From assembly GCA_963920665.1 (NCBI GenBank), contig OY987264.1:19386906-19450905 (forward strand): a DNA stretch of 64,000 nt, read 5' to 3'. The number at the start of each line of letters is the position of its first letter. Position 1 is the first letter of the stretch. Origin of the DNA: Straminergon stramineum. Lineage: Eukaryota > Streptophyta > Bryopsida > Hypnales > Calliergonaceae. Under the pieces are notes generated by a model, which did no database searches, was not told the origin of the DNA, and was given only the letters and a program-made list of their open reading frames with translations. Positions 50,690 to 63,319 of the stretch are shown piece after piece. A program made the translations under genes and the position numbers.

Positions 50690-51054
50690 TTGGGTACTAC
50701 TCCCTCGATCATTGCTTGTGTAGGTTCCATGGTGCCAAGATTGAAGCTTCTAGAAAACTTTAAAGTGTACTACTTTGGTTCCAGTTGTAACACCAGCGAC
50801 ATTAGTAAGTATCTTGGGCCAAATGCTTCTAGTCAGCAGGCAATGGAGATTGACAACACCACACATGTATTGGAGATGCGCCTCTCACAGTCGATTTGCC
50901 GTCCAATTGCTCATGATCCGCCTTCCGAAGACACTATTGCATCTTCATTAGATATTGATCTGGCAATCAATGCATGACAAGGAAGAGAAAGAAGGTGAAC
51001 CCTGATTCCATTGCGTGGAAGAGAAAGAAGTCAGATGCGCCATTGCTCATGTTG
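50690..51054 (+). pseudogene. possible N-terminal part of the hAT transposase
   Basis: An open stretch with balanced composition ending in a Lys/Arg-rich run (RKRKKV, WKRKKSD) that resembles the nuclear-localisation region before the zinc finger of hAT transposases. It stops where the LTR-like sequence begins. Assignment to the same gene as 52380-54576 is an inference from position and orientation. Confidence 0.3.
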
Positions 51055-52370
51055 TGTCACGACCCTCATCACAAGGCGTGCCCGTGCCACCTTGGTGAGC
51101 AAGGGAGACATTGGGGGTGACTCCCCAAGCCTTGCAAGAGATGAGGTGAGGGGGACTAGGAGTCCCGAGCGATTAGAGCGTGGTAGCGCTCTGATCTAGA
51201 CGAATTTGAGGGCGTATTACACATGCTTGGAAAGGTCTCGAGGAGAGGCTTCTAGCCGTCCAAAGAACGCGTGATTTGAACTTGTAAATCAAAAGTTATG
51301 GGTGTTCAAAGGTAGGGGTGTCCCGGTGGTACCGGGCCACTTAAGGGCTAGGAGGGAGGGGTTCATGAGAAATCCCTCTATGAAGTATGTCGTGTAGCAT
51401 ATCCTTGGAAAGCTAAGAACACAAGGATCCTAGATTGACAAGCATTACGAGGTTCTAAGGTAAGAGCCTCAAGTTATGGCAAAGAGAAGCACCGTGGTAA
51501 AGGCGTGACGCCTCTCCTAGTGGACCCGAATCTTTGGAGGGCGATAACTTTGCGATAACTTGTTCAAATGGAGCAAGTGAGTAGTCCATCGGCATCTACT
51601 CGTCAAGTAGATGTCGAAGATGGACTCGCATGTGAGATTTGGATCTCGGACTGCAAAGTTATGCCGGGTGAAAGTTCAAAAGTCCCAAACAAGGGCGAAT
51701 CAGGAGAAATGGGGTGGTCTTCCAAAACCAAAGTGGATTTGGGAGTCCCCTTTGACATAGAAGAGGGGGGTCTGATGAATCCCATAGAGAGTACTATAGG
51801 AGGGGTTGGTCTCCCTCCTCCCTCCCTCTTGGAGCCTTGGTGAGTCCTGGTGGCTCAAAGTTGGTAGTGTAGGGTCACCACCACTTCAAGGCACCATGGG
51901 ACACTTGTATGTGTCCCGTGACACCGGTTAGGTGGAGTCCCACTACTTGCTAGGCTATGTTGAGGTGTCCCGAATGGTGAGTCCTGGTTAGTGACCAAGT
52001 GGAAAGTAGCAAATACACAATGAGCCTAGTATGGAGTTGGGGTGATACTCAAGGACGGTTACGACCATGATAAGTAGTGCCACCATGGGTCCTTGCACAA
52101 TAAGATGGAAGTTCCGCTCCATGTTACCAAGTAACATGCCCTAGTATCATGATGGGTGTGTAAATGTTAGTAGCATGTGCAATGTTAGAAGAACGTGACC
52201 CTTGGTACCACTAAAGTGTAAAGTACTTAGAAAGCATTGGAAGGTGAACTTAAGGTGGTAAGTGTCACTAAGGGGCGCGACTTGCGGTGGTAGTAGGAGG
52301 TGTGGGCATGCAAATTTGCTTAGGCAGAGGGCGTGTTTGATGGTAATGGAGATCTAACTAAAGTCATTTG
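51055..52370. mobile_element. LTR-like insertion (non-coding)
   Basis: Starts TGTCACGACCC, a start common to plant LTRs, and continues for about 1.3 kb as G/C-richer DNA without coding frames, unlike either flank. It appears to split the hAT coding region. I could not find a matching CA-ended terminus with a 5-bp duplication, so the right boundary is approximate and a solo LTR is only a proposal. Confidence 0.35.
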
Positions 52371-52379
52371 CTAGAGCTA

Positions 52380-54576
52380 CACAACTAAGACGGGAAGGAA
52401 GAAGGTGATAGACTCGAAGCTCAATAACTTGGAGAAACATGAAGGTAAACATATTTGTAGGAAGGATGGCATGCTGCTGTTGCATCTAAGGAAGAACAAC
52501 ACATTCTTCAAGCTTGATTGCAAGCATGTGAAGTACTACAAGCTGTGGGCGAGCCGTAAGTGAGGGTTTAGTGTGGCTAATCAGCTGATTGCTAGTACGA
52601 AGGACAAGTTCAAAAGGAAGGGATCGAGTCCAATTCTCCACCCTCTTTTCTCTTCTTACTCATGGCTGCTCTATATGCGACTTTGAAAGGGAGTAGTACA
52701 TGCTCAAGCATTTGAAATTGAGGAATTTGCCTAGGAAGTATTGGTTAGAATCTACTAGCTCGGAGATGAGTGACCATATTTACGCATGCATTCTAACAAA
52801 ATTGAAGTCTATGGTGTAGTCGGCGAGAGTTATTTCCTTGAGTGCCGATGAGGTCACTACGATGGATAATTCCTCCTGGATCACCGTTCATGTCTATGTT
52901 GTTGATGGTTGGGAATGAGTGCTTCACCTCGTGCATTTGTCCTACGTGTTTGAAAATGGCACTGCAGACCACCTTACTGATGTTATAATACATGCCTTGA
53001 TCAATGAGGGCGGTTTCACTCATGAGGAAATCGTTGGGAAACTTGTGTGTTTTTGGTGTTGATGGTATTAGTACCATTCAAGGTGCCAAATCCGGATTGA
53101 CAACCCAAATCTAGGACAAATGGACTCCCTTCAGCCTAGGGGCCAGCTCTGTCAGTTATTGTGTGAACTTGGTTGTCGAGACTTTGCCGAAGTATCTGCT
53201 AGTTTTCAAGCTTGAGGGCCTTTTCCAATCGGTGTACTCTTATTTTTGTCGTAGTAATCACAGACATGTTGAGCTGCTGAAGCTCGTGAATCTTATGGAA
53301 AGTAAGGGATCTAAAATGGTAAGCAACGTGGAGATAAGGTGGATCTCCATGTGGAGTCTAGCTCAACGAATTCTCCAAGAGTACACAATACATCTTGTAA
53401 AAATGGGAGTTGACATGATGGTAGGGCCTAGGCACAAATCTATGATCGAGGCTAGGGACAATTTCGACCTTCTATCTGATATTGAAGTGCTTCTATCGCT
53501 TTATTGCTACATTCCAGTTGTGAATGTTGTTCACAACTTGATCAAGCTCTCTCATGCACATGACATATTTATTTGTGACTTTCTCTAAGCCATGAAAGTG
53601 TACCAACATGAATTGGCTGGGTTGTTCATTAATGGGAATACTGCCTTCAACAAGGAAGACTTCCCCCGATACAATGAATTGATCTCTTTGACGTGTAAGG
53701 AACTTCCCTTGCAATGGAAGAAGCTCCTTGGAGATAGTGGCATTTGTCATCTTTTGTTTGATTTAAAAGTAACTATAGTGTATGCTTGCTACCATGACTA
53801 CCAAATTGGTGAACACATTTTTGTCACCTAGCAAGACTTCAACCACATCCAAGATTTTGTGGAGGGCCAATTTTTAGGTATGGTTTTTTTTTTTATTCCA
53901 ATTTTTTTTTTTTTTTTTGGTTGGGTGCCACACTACTACATTGATATTCACATTATTTTGTAAATGACTTGTGTCCCTTGTTGTGTGCTTGCAAATATTG
54001 CGCAAGCTTTGTCTACCAAATTGGACCGATGTTTTCCTCAACAGGAACTACTCAATGCTTTTGGGATAATATATCCCCAATATTGGAGGCAAGAAGGGGT
54101 TGAGGTGAGCTTTGCCCACTACTTGCCTGTGCTAAAAAGTTTTTATAGTGACTTCAAAAAAGTGAATAGGGGCCAACCCTTGTATTCAGGCGGCAAGCCT
54201 CACATTGCCCTTGAATTGCTCTTAACATCTAATCTCGATTTACAACAAGGTTTATTTAAGGTAACCATGCAAGCAAATTCTGAGGCAGCTTATGGCTCGC
54301 CATTGGATGTAAATCCGGGTGATCAAATTGTGGCGGACACTTCCTTAGTTGCGCCACTTGTGTAAGCTCATTTCTGAATATTTTAAAGTTGCTGAAATTG
54401 GGTGTTGCTTGGTCTTATGGTCTGTGAAGGCTGAGAGATGCTTTTCATCATTGAAATTCTTTAAAACTTGCCATAGAAATAGATTGGATAAGCACTTGCC
54501 CCTTATTGTCCGAATGTTTGGCCAACAAGATTTTTCCCTAGAGAATTTTTTTTATAGGGAAGCTATAAATTCCTAG
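52380..54576 (+). pseudogene. hAT-superfamily transposase, degenerate
   Basis: Reading along the plus strand with stop codons and frame breaks gives the landmarks of a plant hAT transposase in order. A basic/Cys region comes first, then SADEVTTMDN..SWITVHVYVV near 52840, then a VDGISTIQGAKSG block near 53060. RWISMWSLAQRIL at about 53340 follows, with the FDLLSDIEVLLSLY helix. Last is the C-terminal dimerisation motif AERCFSSLKFFKTCHRNRLD at 54430-54490, ending at TAG 54576. Stops interrupt the frame in several places (for example after VVDGWE near 52917, after CDFL at 53586-53588 and after HIFVT near 53829), and a poly-T tract sits at about 53885-53920. It cannot make active transposase as it stands. 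Confidence 0.8.
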
Positions 54577-55343
54577 AAATTTGTTGTCAAGATTGGTAGG
54601 CAAGGGGATCTTTGAGATATCAGACGTGCGATGGTATCCTTTATTTAGTTTCCATTACTTGCTTCCAAATATTTCCTTAGTTTTCATGAGATTTAGTTGG
54701 CTTTGTTGCTCATGTTTCTTCGACAACGTTTTCTTCTAGGTGACGACGAGAGTTGGCGCAAGTTGCATGGGATTTGTCTTCTGGACCAGAGCTAGAGATG
54801 TAGGAGTGCGGGACTAAATGATTGCCACACCTTGACTTTGTCTGGGAAGTGGGAAACTAGGACAATTCTAACCATTGCAACTTGAAAATTAATATGGCTT
54901 GTATGTTTGTGTGTAGAACACCAACATTGCATTTTGGATAGTCTTGCATTTGTAAGGAGGGTTCAATTCCCTTGTTGGTGATATAGTTTGTTGTTGTGAA
55001 CTTCTAAAGTGATAAATTAGAAAAATTTACTCAAAAGAACTCTCCAATTTCCATTGCACAAAATTTCAATATAGATATAAACCACAATACTTTCACACAA
55101 AAGTTGCCAATTTGTGCCAATTGTATATGTCACTTAGCAATTACCCTAAACACAAATCACAAAAATAGCAACATTGCACTTCCAACTTTTGTACAAAATC
55201 GCAAGTTCTACAAAAGTGAAAAGAAAATGTAGTTAAAATGCCACGTTTTCCATACACTTTTATAACCCTATTTTTCTGGAAAAAGTGAAAGGGTTGCGGA
55301 AATAGCTCCCTATCTACACAGAAATACCCTTTGGGCTAATTAG
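54577..55343. other. intergenic, hAT 3' flank, no gene
   Basis: No gene. The right end of the hAT element should lie in this stretch, but I could not identify a terminal inverted repeat. Confidence 0.4.
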
Positions 55344-55912
55344 CCAATATCCATTCTAAGAACATTGGGTACAAGATAGAAGGAAAATCTAAATTATTCA
55401 TACCTCGAAGATGGAATTAAAATGCAATAATCCCAATGGTGATATTTTTCTAACAAGAAAATTAAACAATGTGGTCTTTTCTTTTTGGAAAATTGTAAAA
55501 ATTGCATTTAGAAATGAATCCTACAAGTTATTTTTTCAAGACTAAGTTGCTCTAATTGCCACCAAAACAAGATTGCCCATAACTTTTTCATAACAAATAC
55601 AATGAATCATAGCTTTCTATGTAGACAAAAATATAATCTATGAGGAAAAAAATAAAAAACAAAATTCAAATTTTTGGATTTTTTTTGCTACACCCTCTCC
55701 CTTGTTTTGAACTTATTTGGACATAACTTTTGTTCCTGTACACCAAATGAAAAAAAATTATATGTTTTGTACCCTAGCATGAAGCTAATCATTTTTTCTA
55801 TCTTCATAAAAAGTTTCAAAAAATCAAGAAAAATATTGAGGTTGTAGGTACCTACCTGAAATCCCATTTGTCTCTCAAAGGGACATTGGTCCTTATATTG
55901 GTCCTTTAGGGG
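55344..55912 (+). mobile_element. dispersed repeat copy, right half with terminal repeat
   Basis: Matches the second half of the copy at 63320 (GGGTACAAGATAGAAGGAAA, GATGGAATTAAAATGCA, AATGAATCCTACAAGTTATT, GCTTTC.ATGTAGACAAAAAT). It ends GGTCCTTTAGGGG followed by TTAA (55913-55916). This right end is the inverted complement of the left ends at 49412 and 63320, which shows the family has terminal inverted repeats. Confidence 0.7.
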
Positions 55913-55916
55913 TTAA

Positions 55917-56734
55917 GGTATGTCCTATCTAGTCTTATCATTTATTAAGAGTTCATAATTTAGTCTCATGTTCCTATATTCATTGCTTCATATTCACTAA
56001 GCCTAGTTGGAGCATGAAGTCGCAATGATTAATCTTTGAAGGACATTGAGGACCCAAAGTGTGCGATGGATGACTTCATTGTTCACTATAGAAACATGCT
56101 CCTATTGGTCCAATAATCAAAGCATCTTGGGGACTAAGTTACCTTAGTCATAGAGGCTACATATGTCCTTCAAGGGTTAAAATTGATGTACTACACAACT
56201 TTTAGAGAAAATAACAATATTGGTATCAAGTTTTTCGAAGCAACTCAATCTCTAGAAAATGAAGATTTCCGTTCATTGAGGGTAAGACTATGAGTTGTTG
56301 CAACTTTGTAGTCATTGCTTAGCATTGCCTTTGTTGTTAACCCTTAAATGACGTCAAAGATATTTTTTGTTTGATAAATGACAAAGAATCTTCCTATATA
56401 GGACAAAAATGCAATGTTCTTCCTTGGAATTCTGTGCAAAAACAAGATCTTGCACAATAGTTTGACCTCCAATCAATATTTTTTATTTTTTTAAAGTAGA
56501 TGATGCTCGAGATGATGTCACACAAGACCAAAAGGGATGACTTCTATAGTCACTAGCTTGGTGTTTAAGGATTAACCTTGGTGAGCATGCAAATATTTGA
56601 TGATGTAAATGGAAGTAGATCTGATCAAATTCTCAAACCTTCATCTTTTTTGTAGAAATCCTCAAACCCTTGCTTCTTTGTATTTGAAATTCTCAAATCC
56701 TTGTTTCTTTGGTGTTAAAGTTTGCATCTCTTAA
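55917..56734. other. intergenic with further TTAACCC-type ends
   Basis: No gene. Additional element-end-like motifs occur: AAGGGTTAA (ending 56179), TTAACCCTTAAATGACG (from 56337) and TTTAAGGATTAA (near 56570). They may be decayed short elements of the same group. Confidence 0.4.
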
Positions 56735-57479
56735 CCCTTAAAGGATAGATTGGTGACCATGGAAATCCTCCCTTTTGGAATTGTGTGACATCATCTACTT
56801 TATAAAATCCAAAAATATTCATTGGAAGTCATACTACTATAGAAGACATATGCTTTTCTCACAAAATTATGAGGATGAATAGTGACAATTCTATCCTATA
56901 TAGTGAGATTCTTTGTCCTCCATTAGAGAAAGTTTGGACTCTCTGGAGGGCTACTAGGGTTTGACAAACCAGTCTATTTCTAGAGCCTATTGAAGCTACT
57001 CAAGAGAGGGAATTTTCTGACAAAACAAAGATTCACCTTATGTGAATATCGGGAGTTCCAAAAGTATATTTCAGTTTTCTATTCCACAATTGTAAGAGGG
57101 AGGTGCTTTGGGGGTGCTTTCAAATATCAAAACAACACTTGTCACAACCCTAACTAATAGTACTTGACAGTGAATGCTCTGACATTTGGAGGTGACAAAG
57201 TGCAGAAATAAGGGAAAAATTCTTCAAGAAAAATAAATGTAATACAATGAGGGTCCCTACCAGGGCTTTTTTTTCTGGTGAAATTTCGCCAGATCTGTCA
57301 GAATTTGACCAATGTGACTCTGTCCCTCCAAAATCTGGCCTCTGCAGTGAAGCCAGCACAGGGGACACTAGTCCAAAAAAAAAGCCCTGGTCCCTACTGG
57401 CACTTCTTGGCAACCCTCCGGAGAGTCCAAACTTTCTCTAATGCATCGGACACAAAACGTCCGTGTCCACTTTTAAGGG
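56735..57479. mobile_element. TTAA-flanked element H with CCCTTAAA ends
   Basis: The left end CCCTTAAAGGATAG (from 56735) follows TTAA at 56731-56734. The right end TTTTAAGGG (to 57479) precedes TTAA at 57480-57483. The shared terminal repeat is about 9 bp. The 745-bp interior is non-coding and contains a later insertion, the hAT miniature element at 57261-57389. Confidence 0.45.
57261..57389. mobile_element. hAT-type miniature element with 8-bp target duplication
   Basis: 129 bp with terminal inverted repeats CAGGGCTTTTTTTT / AAAAAAAAGCCCTG. It is flanked on both sides by the exact 8-bp repeat GTCCCTAC (57253-57260 and 57390-57397). CAGGG ends and an 8-bp duplication are diagnostic of the hAT superfamily. 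Intact duplications and ends suggest a fairly recent insertion. Confidence 0.88.
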
Positions 57480-57483
57480 TTAA

Positions 57484-60070
57484 ATAAAGTTGCCTTGCTC
57501 CATGAAGTCAGTCGCACGGTGACCACAAATCAACAACCCCACAGCGAAGCCATTGCACACAGCAAAGACGTGATTTTTGCACCCCTAGTTACAAATCACA
57601 ATGTACCGGTATCAAGTTATGTATGTCCGTTCCATGCTGGCTTGAGTTCTTGTTGGCACAACTGAAGAGGCGCTTGCAAGCAGAGCAAGATATGGAGTAA
57701 ACCACCAATCGAGCACACCAGATTCCAATTGAAGCCTTCCCCGATCGACACGGAGTTCACGAGCAAGATCTCAGAAGAGAATTCAGAAAGGCTGTAAAGG
57801 AAATTCACAGTTGTAAAGCTGAAAGAGGAGTCAGAGAATGCAAGGTGGAAGTTTAGGTTGAAGTGACTGGAATTTCAGGTGCAACAAATTGAGCCTTCTG
57901 AGAACGGAAGATGAATATTACGGAGTAGAAGTTATAATTTTGCCGAACCTGAACAAGCAACCTTTACAGCAAATCTAGCATGTTCTTTGAACTAGGTGTT
58001 GTTCAAATAACTGTTTGCAAACGTCAGGTGGGAACAGATCTGTTCATAAAAGTTGTGACTTGCTTGCCAAGGAAAGTGCTTGTCGGACATTGCAGAGAAA
58101 GTGAAGGAGATTCGCCCTGTGCCGCCCCCAGAACCTACCAGTCAGAGCCCTAAAACCGAGGCTCGTGGGTCTTATTACCGCGCCGGTAAGAGTCTTGGAC
58201 GAATCAACACTACTGCATTCATCCACGTCTGACGGCGCGGCAAAGTCCTCCGTCTATCCCAGTTACAAAAAATCATCCACAGATGGGGAAGAAGTCATTC
58301 ATCCACCCACCCACCCCATCCTTCCTTTTCGTGCATTCATCCATTCAGGTCCGTCAACCTAAGCTCCGAAGGCGCCCACGAAGGACGCTCGAAGAATTCC
58401 GAAGGCCAAGAGTTTTACGAAGTTTTGGAGGCGCGGAGCTCCGTAATAGCAGACTCGCAGCGATGACGGCCCCCGCGGCCAAGCTCGTTCATTCTCTTCT
58501 GGCGTCAATCTTGTGAATGGACCTCGCCGCCGCGCCGCTGTCACCGCTGCAAACCTCGTCCCTTCTCCGCCATGCCTCCCAGGTCAGCATTCTCTCCCGA
58601 ATTTTCACGATGCCTCGGTCGGTGACTACCGTTTGCTTGAGTTGGGATTTCGAGCTGATGATGGCGGAAATTCGATTGTTGATGATGGGTCGCGGAGTGA
58701 GATTTAGTTCTGGAATGAGATATTAGTCTCTGCCGGGTTTTAGGGAGGTCCTGGATTTGGTGATCGGCAGTTGTGAGTTTTGTTTTGGAGGGGTTTCTGT
58801 TTCTGGGGTTGGTGAGGGTCGGCGACGTTTTGGACTGTGTATAGGCTTCAGTAATTTTGTATGGTTTTCTTCTAGATTTTGGATTCTCTTGCGGTGGTTT
58901 GGTTATGCGAGTCGAATACCTAGAACGAGTTTCTACGAATGTCGCGTTTTTTTCTAGGTCGAAGTGGATTTTTAGTTTTTTGACGTATTAGAATTCTTTT
59001 GTTTACTCAGCATGTTAGGATTTTGATTTTATAGATGTGTTCCTCGACATTGAAGTAATCGGCGGTGTGATAAGAATCATCTTTTAGTGTCGTGTGATAT
59101 TTACTTTCTTAATTCCAAGTCACTTCCGTGGTGTAGGCAACGGAACTCTTGAACTTGATATTGAGCTTCTTATACCTCTGGCGTTATTGATCGTAATTGT
59201 TGTTGTTATCACCCCCCAGATTTTATATGGCATAATCTAAACTCTGAGTTCATTTAGTACATGTGTATTCTGTTCGAATTTTTTAGTGTGGCACCTGATG
59301 ATTCATGTTTCATGTGATTATTTAAGATGCAGGGTTCAAGGGGGAGGGGCAGGGTTGAGCTCCTACCCTGTCCGTCTTTCTTCCTTGATCCGAGGTAAGT
59401 AACCCTGCGCATGTGCAAGTAATCCTCTCATTCTTGACGGCTGGCGAGGATTTTCTATTTCATTTTATTTGAAAAAGAAGGTGCTTTTTTTATTCAAGTT
59501 TCATTAACGCGTGTTTTGTGGTTTTCCTATGTTCAGTTAGTGGATGACGTAACTGAACATCCTCCGCCTCGAATTTCAGCTTTTTCATTTTGAATTTGAT
59601 TCTTGAGCAGGTACAGTGGGTTTATTTTCATGTTGTCAATAATCTCGTAGGTTTTTGCTCTTAGTTTCCATGTACAACATTGATGCATGGTTACTCTCTA
59701 ATTTTAGCATAGGAAATGAATCTGAAGGTGGTCTGGACTCCTCCTTACCCCTAGATGGTCTCGCCATATTTTTTCGCACCAGTAGTGATTGTGATTAACC
59801 TCTTAGTAGTATATTGCCAAAATTGGCAGCGTCCATATTTATAGGACTGAAATGAATCATTTAGTAAGCTTCAAGAAAGATAGCAATTTATACCAATAGA
59901 AAAAGCTATGGTTTACATTTTAAACAGCAAGAGTATGCTTTGGAAGTTACCCATAATTGGAGCTTCCAAGGTGGATTTTCCATTTTTTAGTTCAGGATCT
60001 AAGAGACTAGAATAATACGTAACGCTTTTCTATGCTTCTAATTCCACTTGTGTGTTATGACTTCAGCCAA
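57484..60070 (+). promoter_or_regulatory. upstream region and 5' leader of the PPR-SMR gene
   Basis: From about 58000 the composition becomes GC-richer, as in a promoter and leader. A leader exon is likely to end at 59394 (CGAG|GTAAGT), possibly starting at 59333 after GATGCAG. The next acceptor, TATGACTTCAG at 60066, lies four bases before the start codon. Short frames at 58160-58960 are not supported as genes. Confidence 0.4.
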
Positions 60071-63002
60071 ATGCTTCGTGCGAAGCAGCTACTGCCTGTG
60101 ATCAAGGCAAGTCAGCGATCATGGATTTTGGCCGGTACTTCTGCTGGTTCGCGTACCAGTGATGGTACATGCAACCCGCATGGGTTGTCTAATGCAGATG
60201 ACCGGGATGAACACCTCAAGAGAACTCCTCATTTACCACTTCACGGACATGAGGTGAGTGGCATTTTCCCTAAGGACCTTTGTGTTCTTTCTTCTTTCAG
60301 TACTTTCCTTCAACTGAACTTCTAAATATCTCCGGGTTCCATATTCATATTTCTTGTTTTGTGAACTGTTTTTCAGGTGCATGGATTGGGGCATTCCCCT
60401 CTCCACCCAACTGGGTTTCCTGCATCATCCGCTGCGAGGCCGCCTCTACATAATGCTCCCATTTCAGGAATCTATCCAAGGGACACTGTTGTAGAAGGAC
60501 CTGTTATAGAAAGTGCCGGACATGATGGGAAAACGGTCTCGAAAGTTGTGGGCTCAACTGCAGCTGTCAACAGTGATCCCCAGCCTTCACAGAAAGTTGG
60601 CTTTGCAGCAGTTCCAAGTTTATCTACTGTTGAGAACGTGGTGACGGGTGCTGCTGGAGGGAGGAGTAACAGTTATCGGTTGCCACGCCAGCAGTCGAAC
60701 TCATCATCTAGAAACAACTCCACTGAGCGAGAAATTAGAGATACTCCTCCTACCGAGAGAGAGGTCCCTTCAGTAGGTAAAGGAGTTCCTATCCCTTCAA
60801 GTGGAACTGGTTCCCAGCAGCAGAGATCGACTCCGGTCGGAGCTTCACAGCATGGGTCCGATCGTTTCAAACCAGGTTGGCAATCCCGGGGCGTCCAGTC
60901 TAAGCCTTCCGCCTTTCCTTCTTCCCCAGTGCAGCCGTGGGCACAGCCTAATGGCAGTCTTGCGGAGGCTCCCTCGCCGAGGCATTTGTCCGTCGGAGCA
61001 ACTGACGACATTGCAAGGGTTGAGTTACCAGCACCTCGTTCGAGTAGTAAGGAGCGCTTCAACGGCCGGGGTGGACAGAACGGGCGATCTCAATCTGGCA
61101 GTCGACGACAGTCCCACAAGGCGGCCTCCGAGTCTCGAGCTGCGAATGGGGAGGTGGTGGACCACGTGTGCAACATTTTGAGACAGCTTAATTGGCGCCC
61201 AGACACACTGGTGGCATTATCTCACGTGAACAAGACACTCAGCGCTTTCCACATCAACGAGGTTCTCAAGCACCAGAAAGAGTCAGGATTGGCTTTGAAA
61301 TTTTTCGACTGGGCGAAAGGGCAAGAAGGCTACAAGCACGATGTGTGCACCTACACCACCATGATAGGCATCCTCGGTCGTGCCAGAAATTTTGAGGTGT
61401 GTACTCGGTTGCTTCAGGAGATGCGGAGGGAAGGCTGCGAGCCTTGCGTTGTAACGTACAACAGACTCATCCATGCTTATGGACGAGCCAATTACCTGGG
61501 TGAAGCCATGCGCATATTCCAGCAGATGCAAGAAGAGGGTTGCGCGCCGGACCGTGTCACGTACTGCACACTTGTGGATCTTCATTCCAAAGCTGGCTTT
61601 CACGATGTTTCCATGGACATGTATCAGAAAATGCAGGAAGCTGGCTTTCAGCCTGATACGTTCACCTACAGGTACGGAATCTACACTGTTAAGATAATCG
61701 TTTATGCAAATATGAAGATGGTGTTAGTTGTGTAATTCTTGCTGTGATCCATCTCCTTCCTTTGTGCCTTCTCCAATTTAATTAACTCTGGATAGATAGA
61801 TTGTGGACAGCTGATCGACCCCTGTTTTGATGCTTCGTACGTGTAGTGTCATCATCCATTGCCTCGGCAAGGCCGGCAAAGTGAACGCCGCGCTGAAGCT
61901 TTTCGAAGAGATGGTTGAGCGTGGATGCGTGCCCAGCTTAGTCACGTACAACATCATCATCGACTTGCAAGCCAAAGCGGGGAACCACGTCATGGCCATG
62001 AAGCTGTACAACGACATGCAGGATGCAGGGTTCCACCCAGACAGGGTCACTTACAGCATCATGATGGAGGTATTAGGTCAAACTGGGCACATTGACGAAG
62101 CCGAGCATGTGTTCCAGGAAATGGAACAAGCGGGTTGGGTCCCTGACGCTCCCATCTATGGCGTCATGGTAGACATGTGGGGAAAGGCCGGGAATGCCAA
62201 CCGGGCACGCGAGTGGTACCAGAAAATGTTAGATTCAGGATTGACACCGAACGTTCAAACGAGCAACTCTCTGTTGGGCACATATCTTCGCATGCATCAA
62301 TTCGACTCGGCCCGTGGCGTGCTGGAGTCGATGAATGCGTGGGGACTGGTGCCCACTTTACAGACGCACACCATTCTTTTGAGCTCCTGCACGGCCAGTG
62401 CCCAACATCAGCAAGTCGTCAGCCTCATGGCCAGCACGTTGCATCCGGTGTACGCGTTTGTTTGTACATTATTATCCCGGGAGGTTCCCCCCCAGGAGCT
62501 GCAACACATTGTTCAGCAATTTTTTCAAGGGTTACATGGGGAGGAGCACGACTGCAAGCGCGGCTTCACGGATTCTTTGATTGAGTTTCTGCACAACTTG
62601 GGCAGGAGACCGGAGGCAGGGCTGGTTTGGGAAGTGGGCAGGGAGCACGATTTGTACCCGCAGGCGGTGCGGGAGAAGGCCAAGAACCAGTTCTCCATCA
62701 ACCTGCACGTCATGTCCATGGGCACGGCGCTGGTGGCGCTCTCCAGGACGCTCGCGGGCTTCCGACAGACCATGCTGTACACGGGCGTGGCCCCGGAGAG
62801 GATTGAGATCATCACCGGGTGGGGGAAGCACAGTCGAGTCACAGGGTCCTCTTTGGTGCGCCAAGCTGTTCACAATCTGCTGTCGGCTCTGGGCTCGCCC
62901 TTTTATGTCGAAAACTCCAACGTCGGCTGTTTTGTGAGTCATGGTCAACCCCTCTCCAATTGGCTGCACCAGCCGCACGTGGAGCACATGCACTTGCTGT
63001 GA
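60071..63002 (+). CDS. PPR-SMR protein (At1g18900/At1g74750-like), P-class
   Basis: Three exons, 60071-60253, 60377-61671, 61847-63002, in phase: 877 residues. The start MLRAKQL is conserved in this family and directly follows a leader-intron acceptor. Residues about 60-340 are Ser/Pro/Gly-rich and disordered. PPR motifs of 35 residues run from residue 384 (VCTYTTMIGILGRA...) for eight or nine repeats to about 675. A linker helix region follows, then the SMR domain (about 775-860): INLHVMSMGTA, then IITGWGKHSR.TGSSLV, ending WLHQPHVEHMHLL. PPRs bind single-stranded RNA in organelles or nucleus; SMR domains bind or cut nucleic acid. Combining positions 5 and 35, repeats 2 and 5 (Asn/Asp) would favour U by the PPR code. 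The specific RNA target is unknown. Confidence 0.95.
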
Positions 63003-63319
63003 GGCCAGGCCAGGGGTTCCATAAGTATACGAACTAAGTCTATTGAATTGCTTCTAGTCGTCTTGTACGTAGATCCATTTTGTCAATTGAATATTCTTAT
63101 GTTAAGTTCAAGAATTTTTTATCTATTCTGGGCATTTAAATTTGCCACCTGACATTTGTATTTCCTTTCATGTAAGGGAATGTTCCGAATGCTTTTCTGA
63201 AATTACTTCTAAAGTGGTTTCATTGATGATGAAAGAGAGTCACAAGGAGTGATCAATTTTCAGCTTAATTAACAAGCTTGATTTTCGCTCGTTATTGGAT
63301 GGAATTAATGCGGACTTAA
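63003..63319. other. 3' flank of the PPR-SMR gene
   Basis: AT-rich 3' untranslated or flanking DNA; no discrete signal identified with confidence. It ends at TTAA (63316-63319), next to the following repeat. Confidence 0.5.

Noticed and set aside
58283..58957. Several short plus-strand frames upstream of the PPR-SMR gene
   Set aside because: They overlap one another in different frames, lie in the GC-richer leader/promoter and show no conserved motif.
60801..61181. Overlapping long frames within the PPR-SMR exons
   Set aside because: They are shadows of the GC-richer coding sequence; only the frame carrying the PPR and SMR motifs is consistent across exons.
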